The notes below the pieces were generated by a model. It was given only the letters and a program-made list of their open reading frames with translations, searched no databases and was not told where the DNA came from. A DNA stretch of 40,167 nucleotides from CAZJWR01 sp964549765 (GTDB lineage: Bacteria > Zixibacteria > MSB-5A5 > GN15 > JAAZOE01): assembly GCA_964549765.1 (NCBI GenBank), contig CAZJWR010000036.1:1-40167 (forward strand). Direction: 5' to 3'. Positions 8,388-17,039 of the stretch are shown in pieces; the first letter of the stretch is position 1, and every line of letters begins with the position of its first letter. The translations under genes were made by a program, and so were the position numbers.

Positions 8388-9860
8388 ATGACACAACTCA
8401 AGGTGCTGTTCGCCTCACCCGAGGTCGTCCCGTTCGTGAAGACCGGCGGCCTGGCGGACGTCTCCGGCATGCTGCCTCGCGTTCTGGCGGAAATGGGTCA
8501 TACGGTGGCGGTGGTCCTGCCGAAATACAGCGTCATCCCCGATGAACTGATGCGAAACGCCGTGGCCGGGCCGTCGGTCGATCTGCCGATCGGCGACGGT
8601 CGGGAAACGATGAAGCTGTATCGCATGTCCGATAATGCGACGTCGCTGGAATATTTTTTCATCGATCATACCGATTATTTCGACCGCGCTTCTCTGTATG
8701 TCGATCCCGATACCGGCGAGGATTATCCCGACAATCATATCCGGTTCAGCGCCTTTTGCCGGGCGATACTGGAACTGGCGAAAATAATCGATTGGCGGCC
8801 TGATATTATCCACGCCAATGACTGGCAGACCGGATTGCTTCCGGTCTACCTGGCGACGACCCGCAAGGACGACCCGTTTTTCGCGTCCACGAAAACCGTC
8901 TTCACCATTCATAATCTCGCCTATCAAGGAAAATTTCCGGCGGAGGCGTTTGCGGATTTGCAACTGCCGGCTGAATTGTACTACCCGACCGGCCCGTTCG
9001 AATTCTACGGCCAGGTGAATCTCATGAAGGCGGCGATATCGTATGCTACGCGGATAAACACGGTGTCCGAACGGTACGCGGTGGAGATACAAACGTCACC
9101 GGAGTACGGCGCAGGTCTCGAAGGGGTTCTCGCGTCCCGGACGCAGGATGTTTTCGGCATAATCAACGGCGTCGATTATTCGGACTGGTCGCCGTCCCGC
9201 GATGCACTCATTCCGCATCGGTACGGCATTACCAACCTCTCGGGCAAACGGGCCGATAAGGTGGAACTGGTCAATCGCCTCGGCCTGCCGCTTCGCGACC
9301 ATGTGCCCTTGATCGGCATGATTACGCGCCTGGCCGACCAGAAGGGTCTCGACCTGATCGAGGCCGCCGCCGATAACCTATCTGCGCTCGACATGCAGAT
9401 GGTCATACTCGGCACCGGCGACCCGAAATATCATGAGCTATTGCAGAGCCTGGAGGAGCAGTACCCCGACAAGCTCCGAGTGCTTTTGAAGTATGATAAC
9501 GAGATGGCTCATTGGATTGAGGCCGGGGCCGACCTGTTTCTGATGCCGTCGCGCTATGAACCATGCGGGCTGAATCAGCTTTACAGTCTGAAATACGGCA
9601 CGCTTCCGATCGTCCGCGACACCGGCGGATTGGCGGATACCATCGACGATATCGATCCCAAGGCGGGAACCGGGACGGGTTTTGTCTTCGAGGAGTATGA
9701 GTCCAAGGCAATGCTGACGGCTATCCGGCGCGCCATAAATCTGTTTGGACGCAAGCGAATTTGGCGCAGGATCATGAAGCAGGCCATGACGCGGGATTAT
9801 TCGTGGAGGCGGTCGGCGGAAAAATACGTTGAGCTTTACCGCAAGGCCCTGACCGGATAG
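8388..9860 (+). CDS. glgA: Glycogen synthase (GT5)
   Basis: A 490-residue GT-B glycosyltransferase that extends alpha-1,4-glucan from ADP-glucose in the cytoplasm. The diagnostic N-terminal loop KTGGL sits at residues 18-22 (EVVPFVKTGGLADVSGMLPR). The C-terminal domain has the nucleotide-sugar site MPSRYEPCGLNQLYSLKYG followed by RDTGGLADT. Length is normal for bacterial GlgA. A GGGAG ribosome site precedes the ATG by ten bases. It lies between the GalT-like gene and a membrane glycosyltransferase with gaps of 19 and 11 bases. Together these suggest storage or envelope glucan metabolism. No branching enzyme or ADP-glucose pyrophosphorylase is in the window. Confidence 0.95.
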   Translation: MTQLKVLFASPEVVPFVKTGGLADVSGMLPRVLAEMGHTVAVVLPKYSVIPDELMRNAVAGPSVDLPIGDGRETMKLYRMSDNATSLEYFFIDHTDYFDRASLYVDPDTGEDYPDNHIRFSAFCRAILELAKIIDWRPDIIHANDWQTGLLPVYLATTRKDDPFFASTKTVFTIHNLAYQGKFPAEAFADLQLPAELYYPTGPFEFYGQVNLMKAAISYATRINTVSERYAVEIQTSPEYGAGLEGVLASRTQDVFGIINGVDYSDWSPSRDALIPHRYGITNLSGKRADKVELVNRLGLPLRDHVPLIGMITRLADQKGLDLIEAAADNLSALDMQMVILGTGDPKYHELLQSLEEQYPDKLRVLLKYDNEMAHWIEAGADLFLMPSRYEPCGLNQLYSLKYGTLPIVRDTGGLADTIDDIDPKAGTGTGFVFEEYESKAMLTAIRRAINLFGRKRIWRRIMKQAMTRDYSWRRSAEKYVELYRKALTG

Positions 9861-9871
9861 CAGTCGATCAA

Positions 9872-11761
9872 GTGACTTCCAAAAAGAAAAAACAAGCCGC
9901 CAAGCCCCGCCGCGCGCGACGGCTGTATTTGCCCCCATGGCTGGGCTATGGCTTGCTGGTCGTCGCAATTATTGTCCATATCGGCCTGGTCTTTCATTTC
10001 AATTTTACCCAGGATGACGCCTTCATTACCTTCCGCTACGCCGCGAATTTCCTGAACGGTCATGGACTGGTTTACAACGCTGGGGAACGGGTTGAAGGCT
10101 TTACCAATTTCTTCTGGACGATACTGATGATCATGGGCGGGCGATTTGGATTCGATTACGTCCTTTTCTCCAAAATTTTGGGTGTGCTTTTCGGGATTGC
10201 CACACTTGTGCTTGCTTTTTTCTTCGCGCGCGAGTTTTTCCGCGATCTCTCCCCGGGTTATCAGGCGACCTTGGCCGGGCTATCCTGCCTGGCGTTGGGA
10301 TCGGTCTACTCTTTTGCCTATTGGACGGTCGCGGGGCTGGAAACGGCGGCATTTGCCTTTATGGTATTAGCATCGTTGTATTTGTACATTCGTCGATCTC
10401 TGTTGGCAGCGGCATGTCTGGTGCTGGCGACACTTCTGCGGCCCGAGGGCGGGCTGGTATTCGTATTTATTCTTCTCCATGAGATCATCTCCCGGCGGTC
10501 GTTGACATCTTTCGCCCGCACTCTGTTTGTTCTTTATGCGCTATTCCTTCTGCCGCTGGCCGGATTCAAACTGCTCTATTACAAATCACTGCTTCCAAAT
10601 CCATTCTACGCCAAGACCAGTTTCAACCTGAAACAGTTGACGAACGGATTGGATTATGCCGGTCGCTTTTTCTGGCATTATCTGGCCGCTGGAGTGTTCG
10701 TCGTGCCAGTCATTTTTCTCTTCCGCAAAATCCCAACGGCATTGCGCGTGACCCTATCCTTCCTGCTCGTGTATACTTTGTACATAATCTTCATTGGCGG
10801 CGACGTGCTCAAGGTGCATCGGTTCTTCGTGCCGCTTTTTGCCCTGATTATCCCCACGGTTGTATATGGATTCCACCATATCGCGAAGGGCAAAGCATAT
10901 TTTCTTCTGGGAATCGCGGCGTTGATAATCTGGCAATTGGTGATCCCGCGCGATTACGTCAGCGGCTTCAACCGCCGGGAGATTGGATTCGCCAGCAAGA
11001 TGGATCAATTTACCCGCCATTTGCTTGCCACCGATTCCAGCAATTTTTCGCTGGCGGTGAGCACAATCGGCCTAGTTGGGTACCGCCTGCTCGATCACAC
11101 TGTTATCGATATGCTCGGCCTGACCGATTCCACCATCGCACGGCATCCCGAACCGTATATCGAGGGACTCGAGACAACCTGGCGCGAATCCAACTTCAAC
11201 AGCGAATATCTCCTCTCGCGTCAGCCGGACTATATCCTCTTTTCGACCGGCTCCAAACCGTCGGCTCCGGCGGAACGGGCTCTGTTTCTCTACAGCACTT
11301 TTTTGAACGACTACCGTACGATCGGGTTCTATTTCGGGGGATTGATGCATGTCGCCTATAAGCGATATTTCCCGGTCGATACGCCGGTTACTTCCGACAT
11401 TGACGTCGAGTTCGTGCAGGCCTTCAACGAGGGAATGAATTACGCGCGAACGGGGCAGTACCCGCAGGCGCTGGCAGCCTATGAACAGGCCGTCAAACAC
11501 GGCCCCAATCCGCCGTATCCATATGTTTTTTACTACGTGTCCGAGGTCCTCCGGCAGCAGGGCAACCCGGAAGCCGCCTATGCCGCTCTCAAAAAGGGGG
11601 CCGAGCTTGATACCCTCGTATACGAGATATACAAAGACCTCTACGCGTTCGAATACCGCATGAGGGATTACGCTGCCGCCGATGAATATCGCCGCCGGGT
11701 GGCGTCACTGGTGCCTTGGTATATGCCCCGGCTCGACAGCCTTGTCGGCCGGACGAGGTGA
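9872..11761 (+). CDS. GT-C type membrane glycosyltransferase with C-terminal TPR-like region
   Basis: A 629-residue protein with a basic N-terminus (KKKKQAAKPRRARR) and about ten membrane helices up to residue 360. The first periplasmic loop carries a paired aspartate (Asp48-Asp49 in TQDDAFITFRYAANF), and NAGERVEGFTNFFW follows. This pattern is seen in polyprenyl-phosphate-sugar-dependent transferases such as the AftB-like group. The soluble C-terminus (about residues 505-620) contains helical repeats resembling TPRs (YARTGQYPQALAAYEQAV, then EVLRQQGNPEAAYAALKKG). It likely transfers a sugar to an envelope acceptor; donor and acceptor are unknown. Start codon is GTG, 11 bases after glgA, suggesting co-transcription. 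Confidence 0.75.
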   Translation: MTSKKKKQAAKPRRARRLYLPPWLGYGLLVVAIIVHIGLVFHFNFTQDDAFITFRYAANFLNGHGLVYNAGERVEGFTNFFWTILMIMGGRFGFDYVLFSKILGVLFGIATLVLAFFFAREFFRDLSPGYQATLAGLSCLALGSVYSFAYWTVAGLETAAFAFMVLASLYLYIRRSLLAAACLVLATLLRPEGGLVFVFILLHEIISRRSLTSFARTLFVLYALFLLPLAGFKLLYYKSLLPNPFYAKTSFNLKQLTNGLDYAGRFFWHYLAAGVFVVPVIFLFRKIPTALRVTLSFLLVYTLYIIFIGGDVLKVHRFFVPLFALIIPTVVYGFHHIAKGKAYFLLGIAALIIWQLVIPRDYVSGFNRREIGFASKMDQFTRHLLATDSSNFSLAVSTIGLVGYRLLDHTVIDMLGLTDSTIARHPEPYIEGLETTWRESNFNSEYLLSRQPDYILFSTGSKPSAPAERALFLYSTFLNDYRTIGFYFGGLMHVAYKRYFPVDTPVTSDIDVEFVQAFNEGMNYARTGQYPQALAAYEQAVKHGPNPPYPYVFYYVSEVLRQQGNPEAAYAALKKGAELDTLVYEIYKDLYAFEYRMRDYAAADEYRRRVASLVPWYMPRLDSLVGRTR

Positions 11762-11836
11762 AGCTGCCTGACAAGGCACATGCGAATTTCCGATGATTGT
11801 TAGCGCGAAGGTGAGACGGCCTTGACTCATGGTCTG

Positions 11837-11927
11837 CCGGCCAACTACATCCCACCCGTGCAAGGCAGGGGTGGGGCACCGACGCTCTCTTTCTTGAAAT
11901 ATGCATTTTGGGGACAGCCCAAAATGC
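11837..11927 (+). repeat. Dispersed hairpin repeat, copy 1
   Basis: This shares CAACTACATCCCACCCG and the following 25 bases with copy 2 at 20573, and has GGGACAGCC exactly 66 bases after CTACAT in both copies. It holds two hairpins: an 11-base-pair stem at 11851-11875 (CCCACCCGTGC with GCAGGGGTGGG, one mismatch) and a perfect 10-base-pair stem at 11903-11927 (GCATTTTGGG with CCCAAAATGC). It is intergenic. Confidence 0.7.
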
Positions 11928-11997
11928 CCCGCGTGCAGCCATAGTAGTCATTGACTTCTGATTTTGCATATAATCCTCATCCGGTGCAAAAAAGGGG

Positions 11998-12025
11998 TTG
12001 ACAGGGTGTCGGGCGGTTATATATT
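11998..12025 (+). promoter_or_regulatory. Promoter of the tRNA-Gly/tRNA-Cys pair
   Basis: A perfect TTGACA (11998-12003) precedes TATATT (12020-12025) by 16 bases; TATTTT two bases later would give a spacing of 18. The -10 ends 15 bases before the first tRNA. Confidence 0.7.
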
Positions 12026-12040
12026 TTAGATGCTTAATAA

Positions 12041-12113
<73 letters not shown>

Positions 12114-12123
12114 TATATTTTTA

Positions 12124-12195
12124 GGCGGCATAGCCAAGTGGTAAGGCGAAGGTCTGCAAAACCTTTATTCTCCGGTTCGAATCCGGATGCCGCCT
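12124..12195 (+). tRNA. tRNA-Cys (GCA)
   Basis: A 72-base cloverleaf. The acceptor stem is GGCGGCA with TGCCGCC, the anticodon stem is AAGGT/ACCTT with loop CTGCAAA, and the T arm is TCCGG-TTCGAAT-CCGGA. The anticodon GCA reads cysteine and the discriminator is T. CCA is not encoded. The acceptor stem runs directly into a T tract that could help end transcription. Confidence 0.95.
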
Positions 12196-12297
12196 TTTTT
12201 TCACGGCCGGTTTCATCTCGCCCGGCCCTCCGTCTGAGGACGAATCCGTTGGACAAACATCGATCCCTTCATATATTCGCATCAAGGAGTCATATCC

Positions 12298-13188
12298 ATG
12301 TTAACGGGAATACATTTCCTGCTGTCCTACGCCTGCACGAGTGAGTGCGATCATTGTTTTCTTTATTGCAGCCCGAATTCCGAGGGGACATTTACAATCG
12401 CTCAGATCAAGAACGTGCTGGCGGAAGCACAGAAAATAGGGTCAGTTGAATGGATTTATTTCGAGGGCGGCGAGCCGTTTCTTTTTTATCCGATTCTTGT
12501 CGCAGGTCTGCGGCTTGCAAAAGCCAAGGGATTCAAGACAGGTATCGTGACGAATTGCTATTGGGCTACCGCCATCGAAGACTCTATGCTCTGGATGGCG
12601 CCTTTCCGGGAGGCCGGTATCGATGATTTGAGCGTCAGCGACGATGAGTTTCATCACGGGGAGGTTGTGGAGACGCCGGCAAAACGGGCGGCGTTGGCTG
12701 CCGAACGTCTCGGCCTACCGGCAAGTTCGATATGCATAAGCAAGCCGGTCATTTCGGCATCTCCGGGCAAGAAGGGCGAGCCGGTTATCGGCGGCGGAGC
12801 TTTATTCAAGGGCCGAGCGGCCGACAAACTCACCGAGGGACTCCCGACCAAACCGCCGGATTCGTTTCGGGAATGCAGCCATGAGGAACTGGAACATCCC
12901 TCGCGGGTCCATATCGACGCCTTCGGGCACGTTCATGTCTGCCAGGGAGTGAGTATCGGGAATATGTGGGAGATGCCGCTATCGCAGATAATCGCCCGAT
13001 ATAATGCATCCGATCATCCCATCTGCGGCCCGCTTATTCGCGGCGGCCCGGCGGAATTGGCGCGAGTCCATGAGATGACCTTCGACCATGGCTTCGTCGA
13101 TGAATGCCGCATGTGCTTCACCGTCCGACGGGCATTGTTGGATAAGTATCCCGATCTCCTTGCCCCCCGGCAAGTCTACGGGGTGTAG
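12298..13188 (+). CDS. Radical SAM protein with cysteine-rich C-terminus
   Basis: A 296-residue radical SAM enzyme. The [4Fe-4S]/SAM motif CxxxCxxC is at Cys13, Cys17 and Cys20 (ACTSECDHCF), close to the N-terminus, and the SAM-binding GGEP motif is at residues 57-60. The C-terminal third has spaced cysteines (RECSHE, HVCQG, HPICGP, DECRMCF) and ends with the conserved-looking RRALLDKYPDLLAPRQVYG. This suggests an extra Fe-S cluster as in SPASM/twitch-type enzymes, though the spacing does not match canonical SPASM. AAGGAG (12284-12289) supports the start. Substrate is unknown; no obvious precursor peptide gene is adjacent. It could be monocistronic or follow the tRNAs on one transcript. Confidence 0.85.
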   Translation: MLTGIHFLLSYACTSECDHCFLYCSPNSEGTFTIAQIKNVLAEAQKIGSVEWIYFEGGEPFLFYPILVAGLRLAKAKGFKTGIVTNCYWATAIEDSMLWMAPFREAGIDDLSVSDDEFHHGEVVETPAKRAALAAERLGLPASSICISKPVISASPGKKGEPVIGGGALFKGRAADKLTEGLPTKPPDSFRECSHEELEHPSRVHIDAFGHVHVCQGVSIGNMWEMPLSQIIARYNASDHPICGPLIRGGPAELARVHEMTFDHGFVDECRMCFTVRRALLDKYPDLLAPRQVYGV

Positions 13189-13290
13189 AATATCAGTCCG
13201 TCGAATTGAGTATCACCAACAGTCGCTCAATTGCAAGCAGCTATGGGCCGCCGGCTTTACGACCGGCAGGCGCGCCTTATTCGAATGAAA

Positions 13291-14121
13291 TCACTTATCG
13301 CACAGCAAACTGCGGGGCACAGGGCATGACCTCCGGCCGATATAGACAACCCGCCGATGTTCGTTTTTGATGATTGGATGGCTGCTGGGCAGACACGAAA
13401 CGCGTAGATCCGCAAACCCAAAAAGCCCCCGTAATTCGGAACGCGTAAATACATATTCGGATATAGCCGTGATCATCGGACGCTGGGCAATATTCAGGGG
13501 AATCAACAGTATATCGGCAATTCGCCGATGACCATGGGGAAAGCATTCCTGAGAATAACTCACCCATTCTTCTGAATTCGCCTTTATCAATGAGAGTCGG
13601 TGCGTGATCTTTCCAATCCGAACGATCGGTATCCATACATCAATAACAAGATAGCCGCCGGGCTTGAGAGACCGGGCAATTCGCCGGAAAAGACGTCGTT
13701 GTCGGGCGCGGGATTTCACGTGGACCAAGCCGTTGTACGGAATACAAACAAGATCGAAAGGCATATCATCGGGGCGGGGAAAATCAAGAAAATCGCATCG
13801 GCGGATTTCGATCGGGAGTGCTGCGCCGGAATCTTTGACCTTTCTCCGCAGTATCTCCAACATATCATCACTTGAATCCAAGGCCAGATAGTATCTACTC
13901 GACCCTGCCAATGGAATACTCAGCGAGCCGGTACCGCAGCCCAATTCGGCAATCCGTGCCGTTGTTGGGTCTATGAGCGAACAATAAAAGGAGACTTCCG
14001 GGCTTACATCGTCGCGAAGGCTATCATATGATTGAGCATGTTTGTCGCAGTAGTCGTCGACGATGTCAAAATCCCCCGACGCCGCCAAAGCTCGGAAATC
14101 GGGCAACCAGTTGTTGAGCAT
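13291..14121 (-). CDS. Class I SAM-dependent methyltransferase
   Basis: A 276-residue protein with the Rossmann-type SAM-binding motif I (ARIAELGCGTGSLSIPL), an acidic motif II (YYLALDSSDDML), a motif IV-like FDLVCIPYNG and the post-motif RSLKPGGYLVIDVW. The fold is clear but the methyl acceptor is not. The ATG at 14121 is used; a GTG five codons upstream (14136) is also possible, and neither has a strong ribosome site. It is convergent with the radical SAM gene (102 bases between them, no clear terminator) and lies 84 bases before the stop of the biotin carrier gene reading leftward. It may be the last gene of that leftward block or stand alone. Confidence 0.82.
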   Translation of the reverse strand: MLNNWLPDFRALAASGDFDIVDDYCDKHAQSYDSLRDDVSPEVSFYCSLIDPTTARIAELGCGTGSLSIPLAGSSRYYLALDSSDDMLEILRRKVKDSGAALPIEIRRCDFLDFPRPDDMPFDLVCIPYNGLVHVKSRARQRRLFRRIARSLKPGGYLVIDVWIPIVRIGKITHRLSLIKANSEEWVSYSQECFPHGHRRIADILLIPLNIAQRPMITAISEYVFTRSELRGLFGFADLRVSCLPSSHPIIKNEHRRVVYIGRRSCPVPRSLLCDK

Positions 14122-14212
14122 AACCCATACCAGCACGTTTTCATTTAATCGGGATCAGACTTGGATAACAGTCTATGACTTCAGCCATATTCATTCAATT
14201 CAATGTCAATAA

Positions 14213-14728
14213 TTATTCGCCGGTATTGTCGGAAGCGGGTTTCAGGTCCAGCTCGATAATCGGGGTGTCGGTGTCGACCTGGTCGCCGACGGAGAAATTA
14301 ACGACTTTTACCGTTCCCTTGGCCCTGGCGACCACGATATGTTCCATCTTCATCGCCTCGACGATGACCAGATGCTGTTTGACGTCAACCGCATCCCCCG
14401 CCGCGACCATCAACTTGACGACCTTGCCCGGCATCGGCGCGAATGCTTTGGTGGGATCGGCGTCGACTCCGCCGCCGGCGCCGCTCGCGCCGTTTTCATC
14501 CGATGGCGTGGCGAATTCGTAGAGGATGCCGTCGATATCGACGAAGGTCTTGTCGCCATCAGTGGCGGCAAATATTTCCTTGACTTCGATGCCGTTCCGC
14601 AAGAACAACCGTCCATCGGGGGTGTAGTCTATCTGGATGGCTTGCTCGCCGTCGCCGAAGGTAGCCAAGCGCTTGTCGTTGAGTTCGACCGTGCGGGTTT
14701 CGCCTTTGTATGTGAATTCGTACATCAT
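14213..14728 (-). CDS. Biotin carboxyl carrier subunit of an acyl-CoA carboxylase (BT-barrel + biotinyl domain)
   Basis: A 171-residue protein. The C-terminal half is a biotinyl domain with the biotinylated lysine at Lys127 in EAMKMEH, preceded by APMPGKVVKLMV. The N-terminal half (residues 1-75, MMYEFTYKGETRTVEL onward) resembles the beta-barrel of the BT domain that joins biotin carboxylase to carrier in fused 3-methylcrotonyl-CoA carboxylase alpha subunits. Its ATG overlaps the stop of the biotin carboxylase by four bases (ATGA), so translation is probably coupled. Together the two add up to about 675 residues, the size of a fused alpha subunit. It carries carboxybiotin between the carboxylase and the beta-subunit carboxyltransferase. 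Confidence 0.9.
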   Translation of the reverse strand: MMYEFTYKGETRTVELNDKRLATFGDGEQAIQIDYTPDGRLFLRNGIEVKEIFAATDGDKTFVDIDGILYEFATPSDENGASGAGGGVDADPTKAFAPMPGKVVKLMVAAGDAVDVKQHLVIVEAMKMEHIVVARAKGTVKVVNFSVGDQVDTDTPIIELDLKPASDNTGE

Positions 14729-16239
14729 GATTGCGTTTCTCCGATGCGCCAGGCGCCCATGGTCAGCCAGGGGTTGTAATCGCGTTTGACTTGTTCCCCC
14801 GCGGCGGCAGTTCCCGTCTTGCCGTTGGCATTTATCACTGCCGCCGCCGCCAGCGCCGTGCGCAGATTGCCGTCGATGTCTTCCTTCCAGTCGGCGAAAT
14901 GGTTCGGGATGAAATTGGTGTAGGTCTCCCCCGATACGAATTTGGGGTGGGCAATGATGTCGGCCAGATATTTGATGGAATGCCGAAGGCCGAGGATTTT
15001 GTAATCGGTCAGGGCCCGGATCATCCGCGCCCGCGCGACGTCGCGATCCTGCCCCCAGACGATCAGCTTGGAAAGGATCGGATCATAGTCGATGCCGACC
15101 GTGGAATATTGCGCCACTCCGGAATCGACGCGCACGCCGGGGCCGGTCGGTTCGCGATAGAGCAAAATCTTGCCGATAGACGGCATAAAATTGTTGGCGG
15201 CGTCTTCGGCGTAGACACGGCATTCGATAGCATGGCCGCGCTGGCTGAGATTGTCGAAATTCTTCGAAAGCGGAAAGCCCGAAGCAATGCGAATCTGTTC
15301 GGCAACGAGATCGACGCCGACGACTTCTTCGGTGACAGGATGTTCGACCTGGATGCGAGTATTCATTTCGAGGAAATAGAACTTGCCCCGGGTATCGAGC
15401 AGAAATTCCACCGTTCCGGCGTTGTAGTAGTTGGCAGCTTCGGCAACGGCCACGGCGGCTTCGCCCATGCATTTGCGAAGTTCGGGCGTGACGGCTGTCG
15501 ACGGCGTTTCTTCGACGATCTTTTGATGGCGGCGCTGAATGGAACATTCACGCTCGAATACATGCACGGTTTTGCCGTGCCGGTCGGCGATGACCTGAAA
15601 TTCGATATGGCGCGGATCGACGATATATTTTTCGAGATAGACGGTATCATCACCAAAGGCCGATTTGGCTTCGCGTCGGGCGCCGTCCACAGCAGTTTTG
15701 AGATCGGCGGGATCATTGACAACCCGCATGCCTTTACCACCGCCGCCCGCGGCCGCTTTGATCAATACCGGATAGCCGGCGATATCGGCGGCTTTGCGGA
15801 ACTCATCGAGGCTATTCCCGGAGCCTTCCATGCCGGGGATCAGCGGCACGCCGGCGTTGGCCATTTTGTTGCGCGACTCGACCTTGTTCCCCATCAGGCG
15901 GATCGATTCCGGCGATGATCCGATGAAGACGGTGCCGTTGTCCTCGCAGGCCTGCGCGAAGTTGGGATTTTCGGCCAGGAAGCCGTAACCGGGATGGATC
16001 GCTTCCGCGCCCGATTTTTTGGCGACATCAATCAGCTTGTCGATGTTGAGATACGATTCCAATGGAGGAGGCGGGCCGATTTCGTACGATTCGTCGCCCA
16101 TCAGAGTGTGCACGGCGTATTGATCGGCGGTCGAGTAAACCGTCACGGTTTTGATACCCAGCGTACGGCAGGCGCGCAGCACGCGGACGGCGATTTCGCC
16201 CCGGTTGGCAACGAGAATTTTCTTCAGCAGTTCCGGCAT
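14725..16239 (-). CDS. Biotin carboxylase subunit, methylcrotonyl-CoA carboxylase type
   Basis: A 504-residue ATP-grasp enzyme that carboxylates biotin with bicarbonate and ATP. Key regions: ILVANRGEIAVRV at the N-terminus, AEAIHPGYGFLAEN, the glycine-rich ATP loop AAGGGGKGMRVV, EYSIQ-like ECSIQRRHQK and EMNTRIQVEHPVTE. It is longer than AccC (about 450). The extra tail ends in YNPWLTMGAWRIGE, which matches the DPW...DGWRL start of the BT domain of fused alpha subunits. The protein therefore stops inside a domain that the next gene completes. This, with its neighbours, points to acyl-CoA rather than acetyl-CoA carboxylase. It starts four bases after the hydratase gene stop. Confidence 0.92.
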   Translation of the reverse strand: MPELLKKILVANRGEIAVRVLRACRTLGIKTVTVYSTADQYAVHTLMGDESYEIGPPPPLESYLNIDKLIDVAKKSGAEAIHPGYGFLAENPNFAQACEDNGTVFIGSSPESIRLMGNKVESRNKMANAGVPLIPGMEGSGNSLDEFRKAADIAGYPVLIKAAAGGGGKGMRVVNDPADLKTAVDGARREAKSAFGDDTVYLEKYIVDPRHIEFQVIADRHGKTVHVFERECSIQRRHQKIVEETPSTAVTPELRKCMGEAAVAVAEAANYYNAGTVEFLLDTRGKFYFLEMNTRIQVEHPVTEEVVGVDLVAEQIRIASGFPLSKNFDNLSQRGHAIECRVYAEDAANNFMPSIGKILLYREPTGPGVRVDSGVAQYSTVGIDYDPILSKLIVWGQDRDVARARMIRALTDYKILGLRHSIKYLADIIAHPKFVSGETYTNFIPNHFADWKEDIDGNLRTALAAAAVINANGKTGTAAAGEQVKRDYNPWLTMGAWRIGETQS

Positions 16240-16243
16240 GATG

Positions 16244-17032
16244 TCATTTCACCCAGTTTGGTTTGCGTTTGTTCAAAAAGGCGTCCATCCCCTCCTGACC
16301 CTCATCCGATTTACGCAGCGTCGCGATCATTTCGGCGGTGTACTTTTTAAATTCATCGGGAGTCATGTGGGGAACGTTGGTGATCAATTCCTTGGCCATT
16401 TTGATGGCGTTCGGTCCGGATGACAGGAGAGTGGTGATCAGTTTGTCGATTTCCTCATCGAGCTTGTCGTCAGGATAGTACCGGTCGACCAGGCCGATCC
16501 GGTAGGCGTCGGCGGCGGTCAATCTTTCGCCCGAGATGAAAAACTCGCGCGCTTTGCCCTGGCCGATTTTGCGGATGACATAGGGCCCGATGCAGGCGGG
16601 AACAACGCCGATTTTGACTTCGGAGAATGAAAATTTGGCCGATTCGGCGGCCACGGCGATATCGCATACGGCCACGAACCCGGTACCGCCGCCGATGGCT
16701 GCGCCATTGATGCGTCCCACGATCGGGAACGGCATGGTGTAGATCAGCCAGAACAGTTCGGCCAGCGCGAGCGATTCTTCGAGGTTTTTTTCGAAGCTGT
16801 AATCCTTGACGCGGCGCATCCAGTTGAGATCGGCGCCGGCGCAGAATGATTTGCCTTCGCCGGTCAGGACGACGACCCGCAGGTTCTTATCTTCCTTCAA
16901 GGACGTAAACAAATCGGTCATTTCATAGATTAGGGTGTCGTTGAAAGCGTTGTGAATTTCCGGGCGGCAGAAGCTGACCCGCGCGATCGGCCCGTCTTTG
17001 ATGAGTTTGACTGTTTCGTATGTCTGTGCCAT
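16244..17032 (-). CDS. liuC: Enoyl-CoA hydratase family protein, LiuC-type methylglutaconyl-CoA hydratase
   Basis: A 262-residue crotonase-fold protein. The oxyanion-hole loop is GKSFCAGADLNWMRR. The second active-site segment is AAIGGGTGFVAVCDIAV followed by FSFSEVKIGVVPACIGPYVI. The glutamate of SEVKIG is present. The first catalytic glutamate of classic hydratases (GGGCE) is replaced, as in bacterial LiuC enzymes, which hydrate 3-methylglutaconyl-CoA to HMG-CoA. Position between the carboxylase alpha and beta genes fits that role exactly. The ATG at 17032 is used because TAGGAT, overlapping the upstream stop, serves as ribosome site; a GTG at 17056 inside the upstream gene is unlikely. No targeting signal; cytoplasmic. 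Confidence 0.87.
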   Translation of the reverse strand: MAQTYETVKLIKDGPIARVSFCRPEIHNAFNDTLIYEMTDLFTSLKEDKNLRVVVLTGEGKSFCAGADLNWMRRVKDYSFEKNLEESLALAELFWLIYTMPFPIVGRINGAAIGGGTGFVAVCDIAVAAESAKFSFSEVKIGVVPACIGPYVIRKIGQGKAREFFISGERLTAADAYRIGLVDRYYPDDKLDEEIDKLITTLLSSGPNAIKMAKELITNVPHMTPDEFKKYTAEMIATLRKSDEGQEGMDAFLNKRKPNWVK

Positions 17033-17039
17033 TATTATC

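Noticed and set aside
14731..15918. 395-codon rightward open frame opposite the biotin carboxylase
   Set aside because: Mirror of an unmistakable biotin carboxylase; no ribosome site or domain.
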